Positions 11,018-20,700 of a stretch of 64,000 nucleotides of DNA are shown here, in pieces. Made by a program: the position numbers and the translations under genes. The notes beneath the pieces were generated by a model that was given only the letters and a program-made list of their open reading frames with translations, did not search any database and was not told where the DNA came from. The stretch lies in assembly GCF_035046485.1 (NCBI RefSeq), contig NC_085137.1:381858706-381922705 (forward strand). Direction: 5' to 3'. Origin of the DNA: Aedes albopictus. Lineage: Eukaryota; Arthropoda; Insecta; Diptera; Culicidae. Numbering within the stretch: the first letter of the stretch is position 1; the number at the start of each line of letters is the position of its first letter.

Positions 11018-11117
11018 TGCCTAGTTTTCACGTGAATATGACTAAATTAGATGAACTGCGTCGATATTTTCTGACTTTCGTTGATTTTACGCCACAAGTT
11101 GGCGCGTATGTCAGGAA
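11018..11117. mobile_element. MITE family A, copy 2 (deleted)
   Basis: CTAGTTTTCACGTGAATATG and GAACTGCGTC followed by CACAAGTTGGCGCGTATG match 206-316 of MITE copy 1 in the same orientation. A GC-rich internal piece (AGAGGCCTCGCCCCCC in copy 1) and the left terminus are missing. It directly abuts the 5' leader of the RTE remnant. Confidence 0.75.
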
Positions 11118-11642
11118 TATTATCTCATTCCTAGCCGAGATGTACACTGTACAGTCAAATTGATCATGATTCGCCAATATTCCGCTAAAAATGGTAAAAT
11201 TGTGCGAAATAAAGTTTATTTAGAACCACTTACATGTGGTATTGATAAGGATCCGATTTAACATTTCAAAACATGTTCCTCCACAATACTATAAATAGTG
11301 CCCCTAGCTGAGGAGCTCGCCTAAACAAACAGTTCTAGCAAGAAGCGAAGGCACACATATTTACTGCCGACGTCGTCGTCAAACCATCAGTTCTCAAATG
11401 TCATCGATTCCATGTTTATTAGACATAACCGATTGTCGGTTTATTGCGCCTCGCAGAAATCTCCCCGTCACAATCCAGCAGTTTTATTGCCTGCCAACTT
11501 TTCTCAGTAGGTACACACCAACAACTAGTCTCATTCACCGAAGGCCCACCAAAGTGCTCCAATAAAGGCTTCTTTGCCATTTGGCTAATGATGTCGTTTG
11601 CTGTATGTCTGTGTGTGATTGCGATATGGAAGCAATGCGTAT
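11118..11642. other. No gene recognised
   Basis: No recognisable element. A TATA-like ACTATAAATAGTGCC lies at about 11289-11303 and GACGTCGTCGTC near 11371, so a host promoter is conceivable, but no transcript evidence can be read from sequence. Overlapping open frames on both strands at 11419-11911 extend into a MITE and look non-coding. Confidence 0.35.
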
Positions 11643-11952
11643 ACACGCTAACGCCGCTCAGCACAAAAGTGCATAATTTCCAGACTACACCAAAAATGTG
11701 TAACCCTTGCACATTCACAAAATCAGCTCCTGTGTCCGCAAAATCACTAAATTCGCAAAAAATTTTGTACAGCAATCTAGCTAGGTTTACTAGTGACCTT
11801 GGAAAACAAAAAAAATATCGACATTTCGCATCTAGACGAGTGTACGAGCTGTTTTCGAAAATGTGTAACTGTAACACATTTTTGTGTGGTCTGGAAATTA
11901 TGCACTTATGAGTAGGGCTTACACATTTTAGTGCTGAGCGGTTTTACTGTGT
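11643..11952. mobile_element. MITE with CCGCTCAGCAC terminal repeats
   Basis: The ends are inverted. The left carries CCGCTCAGCAC then AGTGCATAATTTCCAGAC; the right carries GTCTGGAAATTATGCACT then GTGCTGAGCGG. Imperfect inverted similarity extends outward to ACAC/GTGT. AT dinucleotides flank both ends but a duplication is not convincing. The core is about 190 bp with no coding motif. The two open frames spanning this region are shadows of the repeat. Confidence 0.7.
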
Positions 11953-12977
11953 ATGAGTTGAGTACCCAATCGGAAACTTATCGAGTACACAATTCCAATC
12001 GTTTGCGTCGAACAAAAGCGCGCTAAACCGAGAGCCAACAGTTTCCCGTTCGTTTTACGGGGGGAGGAAAACTGACGGCAATCATATATGGGAAAATCCC
12101 TAGGAAACGGAACCAAGTTTTTCAATTATATCTATATCCTCTCATACGGCCAGGGCTATTGGGAATTGACTGAGGCCCTTGGATGAAGGGGCGGTAGGAA
12201 CCCTTGATGAGGGAACTGCACGAGTTTGCCCTCTGGAAGAAACAGCTTGTCCGTCTATAGATATCGAATCTCGAATCACCGCCACAGAAGCAGCTTGAAG
12301 GTGGGAGCTTTATCCCAGCAGGAATGTGGAGGCACTTTCTCATCCTTTTCTGCGGGGGGTATGACACAGTAAAAAAAAGCTTGAGCTTGTGATTGTAATT
12401 GCTACACTCGTACCAGAAACCAATGAGATTACTGCTTGAGGCTAACAGGCATCGGCACATCAGTGTGTGCGTGTTGACGATCTTCTATGTTTAGGCGAGA
12501 TTGGCGTCTGATACGTCAAATTGAAGATTTGTCACTAGCCTATAGCAGAACATATATGCATCCGCGAAAGTTCATGTTGGGATGACTAAAGTTATTATTT
12601 GCACTTCATATGGTTATATAACAAGAAATCAGTTGAATTCTTGTTTTTTTGTTTCATTCTTTGATCTTTCGTAAAGTGTTTCAGGTGCAAGCGCTTTCTA
12701 GGTTGACGATAGGACTTCTGAATTGAAAATACTTTGTATTCCCAATACCCAATACCCAATGTTCCCATGCCTTTTTGAACGTTCATTTTTACCGTGCACA
12801 GCACCCCGAGCGGAAAAAAGTATCCAACATATTTATAGGAACGCACAGTACAGTTTACGACACTGTCACCATCGATAGATGTCGTTAGTCATGTTAGTCT
12901 GTTGTTTAATAGTTGTCGCACCCCCACTTCGACAGTGGGCGGGTACACGCTCCAGCTAGACTGCGGGAAAAGCTCGT
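11953..12977. other. No gene recognised; one shared repeat fragment
   Basis: At 12477-12520 GATCTTCTATGTTTAGGCGA followed by GATTGGCGTCTGATACG matches 35508-35553, marking a dispersed element end. Otherwise no family or inverted repeat was recognised. Open frames of 65-112 codons on the minus strand have no recognisable domains. Confidence 0.35.
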
Positions 12978-13148
12978 ATGGCCTTTCCGGCGTTGCGTTG
13001 TTGGTGGAAAGGTTGTCGAGATGAACATTCATTTTGTGGTCGGTATGTGCTAGTACAGGTCCAGCTATTGCTGCTGCTGCTACTGCTCCAGGCTGCGATT
13101 ATTGGAGCGATGTTCCTGGCTGGCAGTGGCGACGGCGACGGCGATGTG
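12978..13148 (+). other. Possible first coding exon with hydrophobic segment (speculative)
   Basis: An ATG opens a 57-codon stretch ending at GATGTG followed by GTGAGT, a good splice-donor match. The peptide begins MAFPALRCWWKGCRDEHS and contains a leucine-rich hydrophobic run, VLVQVQLLLLLLLLQAAIIG, at residues 24-43, then GSGDGDGD. This could be a signal anchor, but the leucine run comes from a (CTG)n-like microsatellite, so chance is a serious alternative. No downstream exon was found; the next 350 bp lead into the minisatellite. Confidence 0.15.
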
Positions 13149-13920
13149 GTGAGTGCTTTGATTGTAGCTTACGAGCTGTTCGACAAGGATTGCTTTTCCG
13201 AGAACATCCTAGCTCGATGAGGAGAAGATGCCGTGTGAGATGTGTTGGCATGTGCCATCTCCAGAAGACATTAGGGGGCATACGTTGCCGTCTTCGGAAT
13301 GTGGTTTTAACATTTCTTGGAGATTCGAACATATCGTTCAAATGAAACAACAGAAGGTTGAAGTTACACTGTAAGTATTACTTTGCTTTAAACGAAGTCA
13401 TTCTACAAAGAATATGTTGGATTAATACAGAATTATACTGCAGGCATATTTTTTTTTAGAATTTTAGCCCCAATGCTTACAGTATTCGAATTCTAGAAAG
13501 AAAACTCTCCTGGAATCCTGAGAGGGATTATCTCAGAATCCTGGGAGGGATTCTTTGATAATTCTGAGGATTTTTCCAGAATCCTAAAGGAGATTTAAAC
13601 TGTATACTTAGAGAGATTCTCTCGGAATCTTGAGAGCGAGAGAAGGATTTTTCAAGGATCCTGAGAGGGATACTTCCAGAAGCCTGACAGGGTTCTATCT
13701 GAATCCTGACAGATTCTCTCAAAATCCTGACAGGATTCTCTCACGATCCTGACAGGGTTCTCTCATAATCCTGATGAGGCTCTCTCATAAATCTGAGAGG
13801 ATTCTCTCAGAGTCATGACAGGGATTCTCTCAGAGTCCTGACAGTATTCCCTCATAATCCTGATGAGATTATCTCATTATCCTGATGAGATTCTCTCAGA
13901 GTTATGAGAGGATTCTCTCA

Positions 13921-16012
13921 GAATCCTGACAGGGATTCTCCCAGAATCCTGACAGGGATTCTCCCAGAATCCTGACAGGGATTCTCCCAGAATCCTGACA
14001 GGGATTCTCCCAGAATCCTGACAGGGATTCTCCCAGAATCCTGACAGGGATTCTCCCAGAATCCTGACAGGGATTCTCCCAGAATCCTGACAGGGATTCT
14101 CCCAGAATCCTGACAGGGATTCTCCCAGAATCCTGACAGGGATTCTCCCAGAATCCTGACAGGGATTCTCCCAGAATCCTGACAGGGATTCTCCCAGAAT
14201 CCTGACAGGGATTCTCCCAGAATCCTGACAGGGATTCTCCCAGAATCCTGACAGGGATTCTCCCAGAATCCTGACAGGGATTCTCCCAGAATCCTGACAG
14301 GGATTCTCCCAGAATCCTGACAGGGATTCTCCCAGAATCCTGACAGGGATTCTCCCAGAATCCTGACAGGGATTCTCCCAGAATCCTGACAGGGATTCTC
14401 CCAGAATCCTGACAGGGATTCTCCCAGAATCCTGACAGGGATTCTCCCAGAATCCTGACAGGGATTCTCCCAGAATCCTGACAGGGATTCTCCCAGAATC
14501 CTGACAGGGATTCTCCCAGAATCCTGACAGGGATTCTCCCAGAATCCTGACAGGGATTCTCCCAGAATCCTGACAGGGATTCTCCCAGAATCCTGACAGG
14601 GATTCTCCCAGAATCCTGACAGGGATTCTCCCAGAATCCTGACAGGGATTCTCCCAGAATCCTGACAGGGATTCTCCCAGAATCCTGACAGGGATTCTCC
14701 CAGAATCCTGACAGGGATTCTCCCAGAATCCTGACAGGGATTCTCCCAGAATCCTGACAGGGATTCTCCCAGAATCCTGACAGGGATTATCCCAGAATCC
14801 TGACAGGGATTCTCCCAGAATCCTGACAGGGATTCTCCCAGAATCCTGACAGGGATTCTCCCAGAATCCTGACAGGGATTCTCCCAGAATCCTGACAGGG
14901 ATTCTCCCAGAATCCTGACAGGGATTCTCCCAGAATCCTGACAGGGATTCTCCCAGAATCCTGACAGGGATTCTCCCAGAATCCTGACAGGGATTCTCCC
15001 AGAATCCTGACAGGGATTCTCCCAGAATCCTGACAGGGATTCTCCCAGAATCCTGACAGGGATTCTCCCAGAATCCTAACAGGGATTCTCCCAGAATCCT
15101 GACAGGGATTCTCCCAGAATCCTGACAGGGATTCTCCCAGAATCCTGACAGGGATTCTCCCAGAATCCTGACAGGGATTCTCCCAGAATCCTGACAGGGA
15201 TTCTCCCAGAATCCTGACAGGGATTCTCCCAGAATCCTGACAGGGATTCTCCCAGAATCCTGACAGGGATTCTCCCAGAATCCTGACAGGGATTCTCCCA
15301 GAATCCTGACAGGGATTCTCCCAGAATCCTGACAGGGATTCTCCCAGAATCCTGACAGGGATTCTCCCAGAATCCTGACAGGAATTCTCCCAGAATCCTG
15401 ACAGGGATTCTCCCAGAATCCTGACAGGGATTCTCCCAGAATCCTGACAGGGATTCTCCCAGAATCCTGACAGGGATTCTCCCAGAATCCTGACAGGGAT
15501 TCTCCCAGAATCCTGACAGGGATTCTCCCAGAATCCTGACAGGGATTCTCCCAGAATCCTGACAGGGATTCTCCCAGAATCCTGACAGGGATTCTCCCAG
15601 AATCCTGACAGGGATTCTCCCAGAATCCTGACAGGGATTCTCCCAGAATCCTGACAGGGATTCTCCCAGAATCCTGACAGGGATTCTCCCAGAATCCTGA
15701 CAGGGATTCTCCCAGAATCCTGACAGGGATTCTCCCAGAATCCTGACAGGGATTCTCCCAGAATCCTGACAGGGATTCTCCCAGAATCCTGACAGGGATT
15801 CTCCCAGAATCCTGACAGGGATTCTCCCAGAATCCTGACAGGGATTCTCCCAGAATCCTGACAGGGATTCTCCCAGAATCCTGACAGGGATTCTCCCAGA
15901 ATCCTAACAGGGATTCTCCCAGAATCCTGACAGGAATTCTCCCAGAATCCTGACAGGGATTCTCTCAGAATCCTGACAGGGATTCTCTCAGAATCCTGAC
16001 AGGGATTCTCTC
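13921..16012. repeat. Block 1: 23-bp unit, linker TGACAG (~91 units)
   Basis: Nearly identical 23-bp units with core GGATTCTCCCAGAATCC and linker TGACAG. Visible variants are few: TTATCCC near 14788, CCTAACAGG near 15075 and 15903, AGGAATTC near 15380 and 15932. The plus strand meets TGA in every frame. The minus strand has no stop and no ATG in the consensus, so all three minus frames stay open across roughly 2 kb without a start codon. Confidence 0.95.
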
Positions 16013-16494
16013 AGAATCCGGAAAAGATTCTCCCAGAATCCGGAGAGGATTCTCCCAGAATCCGGAGAGGATTCTCCCAGAACCCGGAGAGGATTCTCCC
16101 AGAATCCGGAGAGGATTCTCCCAGAATCCGGAGAGGATTCTCCCAGAATCCGGAGAGGATTCTCCCAGAATCCGGAGAGGATTCTCCCAGAATCCGGAGA
16201 GGATTCTCCCAGAATCCGGAGAGGATTCTCCCAGAATCCGGAGAGGATTCTCCCAGAATCCGGAGAGGATTCTCCCAGAATCCGGAGAGGATTCTCCCAG
16301 AATCCGGAGAGGATTCTCCCAGAATCCGGAAAGGATTCTTCCAGATTCCGGAAAGGATTCTCCCAGAATCCGGAAAGGATTCTCCCAGAATCCGGAGAGG
16401 ATTCTCCCAGAATCCGGACAGGATTCTCCCAGAATCCGGACAGGATTCTCCCAGAATCCGGAGAGGATTCTCTCAGAATCCGGAGAGAATTCTC
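16013..16494. repeat. Block 2: 22-bp unit, linker GGAGA (~22 units)
   Basis: Units of 22 bp with core GGATTCTCCCAGAATCC and linker GGAGA, with GGAAA and GGACA variants near 16325-16445. The change from block 1 is abrupt at 16013. The consensus is stop-free on both strands. A 173-codon minus frame repeats LGESSPDSGRILSGFWENP and is not a credible protein. Confidence 0.93.
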
Positions 16495-17138
16495 CCAGGA
16501 TTTTGACAAGAATTCTCCCAGAATCCTCCCAAATTCTCCTAGAATCCTGACAGGAATTCTTCCGGAATCCTAACAGGGATTCTCCAAGAATCGTAACAGG
16601 GATTCTCCAAGAATCGTAACAGGGATTCTTCCAGAATCGTAACAGGGATTCTCCCAGAATCGTAACAGGGATTCTCCCAGAATCGTAACAGGGATTCTTC
16701 CAGATCCCTATCAGGGATGCTCTCAGAATCGTAACAGGAAATCCCCCAGAATCATGAAAGGGATTCTTCCAGAATATTTACAGGGATTCTCCTATATTCT
16801 CCCAGAATTCTGTGAGGGATTCTCCCTAAATCCCGAAAGGGATTCTCCCTGAATCGTGAGAGGGATTCTCCCAGAATCCTGAGAGGGATTATCGTAGAAT
16901 CTTGTGACGGATTCTCCTAGAGTCCTGGGAGGGATTCCCCCAGAATCCTGGGAGGGATTCTCCCAGAATCCTGGGAGGGATTCTCCCAGAATCCTGGAAG
17001 GGATTCTCCCAGAATCCTGGGAGGATTCTCCCAGAACCCTGGGAGGGATTCTCCCAGAATCCTGGGAGGGGTTCTCCCAGAGTCCTGGGAGGGATTCTTC
17101 CAGACTCCTGGGAGGATTCTCCCAGAATCCTAGGAGGA

Positions 17139-18405
17139 TTCTCTTAGAATCCTGGGAGGATTCTCTCAGAATCCTGGGAGGATTCTCTCAGAATCCTGGG
17201 AGGATTCTCTCAGAATCCTGGGAGGATTCTCTCAGAATCCTGGGAGGATTCTCTCAGAATCCTGGGAGGATTCTCTCAGAATCCTGGGAGGATTCTCTCA
17301 GAATCCTGGGAGGATTCTCTCAGAATCCTGGGAGGATTCTCTCAGAATCCTGGGAGGATTCTCTCAGAATCCTGGGAGGATTCTCTCAGAATCCTGGGAG
17401 GATTCTCTCAGAATCCTGGGAGGATTCTCTCAGAATCCTGGGAGGATTCTCTCAGAATCCTGGGAGGATTCTCTCAGAATCCTGGGAGGATTCTCTCAGA
17501 ATCCTGGGAGGATTCTCTCAGAATCCTGGGAGGATTCTCTCAGAATCCTGGGAGGATTCTCTCAGAATCCTGGGAGGATTCTCTCAGAATCCTGGGAGGA
17601 TTCTCTCAGAATCCTGGAAGGATTCTCTCAGAATCCTGGGAGGATTCTCTCAGAATCCTGGGAGGATTCTCTCAGAATCCTGGGAGGATTCTCTCAGAAT
17701 CCTGGGAGGATTCTCTCAGAATCCTGGGAGGATTCTCTCAGAATCCTGGGAGGATTCTCTCAGAATCCTGGGAGGATTCTCTCAGAATCCTGGGAGGATT
17801 CTCTCAGAATCCTGGGAGGATTCTCTCAGAATCCTGGGAGGATTCTCTCAGAATCCTGGGAGGATTCTCTCAGAATCCTGGGAGGATTCTCTCAGAATCC
17901 TGGGAGGATTCTCTCAGAATCCTGGGAGGATTCTCTCAGAATCCTGGGAGGATTCTCTCAGAATCCTGGGAGGATTCTCTCAGAATCCTGGGAGGATTCT
18001 CTCAGAATCCTGGGAGGATTCTCTCAGAATCCTGGGAGGATTCTCTCAGAATCCTGGGAGGATTCTCTCAGAATCCTGGGAGGATTCTCTCAGAATCCTG
18101 GGAGGATTCTCTCAGAATCCTGGGAGGATTCTCTCAGAATCCTGGGAGGATTCTCTCAGAATCCTGGGAGGATTCTCTCAGAATCCTGGGAGGATTCTCT
18201 CAGAATCCTGGAAGGATTCTCTCAGAATCCTGGGAGGATTCTCTCAGAATCCTGGGAGGATTCTCTCAGAATCCTGGGAGGATTCTCTCAGAATCCTGGG
18301 AGGATTCTCTCAGAATCCTGGGAGGATCCTCTCTGAATCGTGAGAGGATTCTCTCAGAATCCTGGGAGGATTCTCTCAGAATCCTGGGAGGATTCTCTCA
18401 GAATC
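17139..18405. repeat. Block 3: 22-bp unit, linker TGGGA, loop CTC (~57 units)
   Basis: Units of 22 bp with core GGATTCTCTCAGAATCC (loop CTC instead of CCC) and linker TGGGA. The rare variant CCTGGAAGG occurs at about 17612 and again at about 18206, 594 bp (27 units) apart, suggesting one large duplication. Diverged units (GGATCCTCTCTGAATCGTGA) sit near 18326-18345. The plus strand is open through a 479-codon frame; the minus strand meets TGA in each frame. Confidence 0.95.
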
Positions 18406-19075
18406 CTGGGAGGGATTCTCCCAGAATCCTGGGAGGGATTCTTCCAGAATCCTGGGAGGGATTCTCCCAGAATCCTGGGAGGGATTCTCCCAAAATCCTG
18501 GGAGGGATTCTCCCAGAATCCTGGGAGGGATTCTCCCAGAATCCTGGGAGGGATTCTCCCAGAATCCTGGGAGGGATTCTCCCAGAATCCTGGGAGGGAT
18601 TCTCCCAGAATCCTGGGAGGGATTCTCCCAGAATCCTGGGAGGGATTCTCCCAGAATCCTGGGAGGGATTCTCCCAGAATCCTGGGAGGGATTCTCCCAG
18701 AATCCTGGGAGGGATTCTCCCAGAATCCTGGGAGGGATTCTCCCAGAATCCTGGGAGGGATTCTCCCAGAATCCTGGGAGGGATTCTCCCAGAATCCTGG
18801 GAGGGATTCTCCCAGAATCCTGGGAGGGATTCTCCCAGAATCCTGGGAGGGATTCTCCCAGAATCCTGGGAGGGATTCTCCCAGAATCCTGGGAGGGATT
18901 CTCCCAGAATCCTGGGAGGGATTCTCCCAGAATCCTGGGAGGGATTCTCCCAGAATCCTGGGAGGGATTCTCCCAGAATCCTGGGAGGGATTCTCCCAGA
19001 ATCCTGGGAGGGATTCTCCCAGAATCCTGGGAGGGATTCTCCCAGAATCCTGGGAGGGATTCTCCCAGAATCCTG
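18406..19075. repeat. Block 4: 23-bp unit, linker TGGGAG (~29 units)
   Basis: Units of 23 bp with core GGATTCTCCCAGAATCC and linker TGGGAG. The period switches from 22 back to 23. Both strands are stop-free in the consensus, so two overlapping 260-codon frames lie on opposite strands (18340-19122 plus, 18376-19158 minus). All six frames are essentially open, a consequence of repeat composition. Confidence 0.95.
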
Positions 19076-19250
19076 ACAGGGATTCTCCCAGAATTCTGAG
19101 AGGGATTCTCCCAGAATTCTGAGAAGGATTCTCCCTGAATCCTGAGAGGGATTTCCATAAAATCGTGAGTGAGATATTCCAGGAATTCTAAGAGGGATTC
19201 TCCTAGAATCCTGAAGGTTATCTGACAGGGATTCTTACAGAATCTTGGGG

Positions 19251-20700
19251 GATATTCTCACTTTTCCAACAAATGAATTTCATTGCCATTTTTTATTCCA
19301 GCTTAGCTCCGGAGCCAAGGAAGCATTTTTATGGACAATAGGAAATCCTTGTTCTGATGCATCTTCCAACAGTCGAGAATTTAGAGGTATTTTATTATTG
19401 CAATAGCTGATGATGGAAATGGATGGTAAATTGATCTGCATTATTCACCCAGGTTAATGAACTTTTCAAACCAAGAATCCCGCCACTTAGTAACTGAACT
19501 CATTCGATTCTCTTATCGTTCTTCATCCAGTTCTTATCTCGAATTCTCCGAAACAACTTTATCCCTCGAGAGAAACTTCATCTTCCCTAGACACGCAAAC
19601 ACTCACTTAGTCAAAAGTGGCTCACTGTCTCTAAACGTCTCCCGCATATTGCACTATGAACCATTTTGGTAGTTTTTGCTGCCAGATGAGCTTGCCAGCA
19701 AAATGCTTGTTCAAAAGATTAAACTTAATTCAGCAGCAAGAAGAAGCGAAAGAGAGTGTCTGTCGTACTTCATCCTGTCCGTCGTGTGTGAGTGTGCACT
19801 GTGCAATCGGTTGTCGTTGATTTCGACTCTTTGAATTCTTTGGGACACTGACTGCTGCAGCAGTGCAGCAATGCAAAACTGTTCTCCGTAGTCAAGTGAG
19901 CAAACGAACTAAATCGTAGACTACCTACAACAACGGGGACGACGACGACGATGAAGATGATGAAAACTAATGCCCTGAACGAGGAGGTCTTCCCTGGAAA
20001 GCTGCAGCACCGTCGTCGTCGTCGTCGTCGTTGTCCGTATCGAGGCAAAATGCGCCAGAGATAAATTAATTGCTTCATTATGACAACAGCTCCCCGAACT
20101 TTCCGAGTTGCTTCCAGTGGAGCTACCGAGTCAAAGCCAAGTGTATGGAAGCTTTGCACTAGTCAGCCAGAAGGTGTTGTCGTCTCTACAGCAGGGCAAG
20201 TTTAGTCTGCCACCACCAACCGGGAGATGCTTTTTGGGGATGCTAGCTCTCCGTTCATGCTGTAGCTGAAGCGGTAGATAGATGTGTTCAAGGTATGTGA
20301 AGAGCTTTCGAAAATCAGTATTGAGTGAAGAGTCGTTCACATCGCTCGGTTTGGGTCGTTGTCGGTGTCCAGGGTGTCGTTTGTCAAACCGAGGTGGCTG
20401 GTTGTTCAGTGTTGGGCCTGAGTTTGAAGCTCAAATTTGTGCAACTAAGGAATGTTCTGATGCTGTCTCTCTAATATGTTAATTTATTGTTATATTATAC
20501 TATTATATTATTTTGTTTCCATTCTATTTTCAGGTAAGTTCAACGATATGTATTTCAATCAACATGAACGATTCGGTGAGTTATACTGATTTTTTTTACA
20601 GCACCTTTGTTTTTTTTTCTGCTTGGCGGAAAACGTATGATTTTTTTGTAAAATATTTTACTTTCTTCAACTCTATAAGTGTGTTATCAGTATGAAATTA
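19251..20700. other. Low-repeat island with GAC/GTC runs; no proven gene
   Basis: This 1.45-kb stretch lacks tandem units and recognisable elements. It carries GACGACGACGACGATGAAG near 19940 and a (GTC)n run near 20011-20034, plus CTGCTGCAGCAGTGCAGC near 19852. Such runs also mark the islands near 32050 and 41200. It may be host regulatory or untranslated sequence. Open frames of up to 129 codons have no recognisable domain. Confidence 0.35.

Larger units (their letters stand above)
13500..19250. repeat. 5.75-kb minisatellite of 22/23-bp hairpin units
   Basis: An uninterrupted tandem array of roughly 250 units. The conserved 17-base core is GGATTCTCCCAGAATCC, a perfect 7-bp inverted repeat (GGATTCT/AGAATCC) around a 3-base loop, followed by a 5- or 6-base linker that defines subfamilies: TGACAG, GGAGA, TGGGA or TGGGAG. 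The edges (13500-13920, 16495-17138, 19076-19250) hold diverged units and the four interior blocks are nearly uniform, as expected from unequal exchange. In the TGGGA-type blocks the plus strand has no stop in any frame. The open frames of 479, 260 and 173 codons found there are artefacts of this and encode only the repeat. Confidence 0.97.

Noticed and set aside
16904..19158. Long open frames (479, 260 and 260 residues) as a repetitive protein
   Set aside because: They consist only of the 22/23-bp unit read in frame. The unit is stop-free in all frames, both strands are open in part, and there is no domain or non-repeat flank.
13500..19250. CRISPR array
   Set aside because: Units are directly adjacent with 5-6-base constant linkers and no unique spacers. 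The context is eukaryotic and no cas genes are present.
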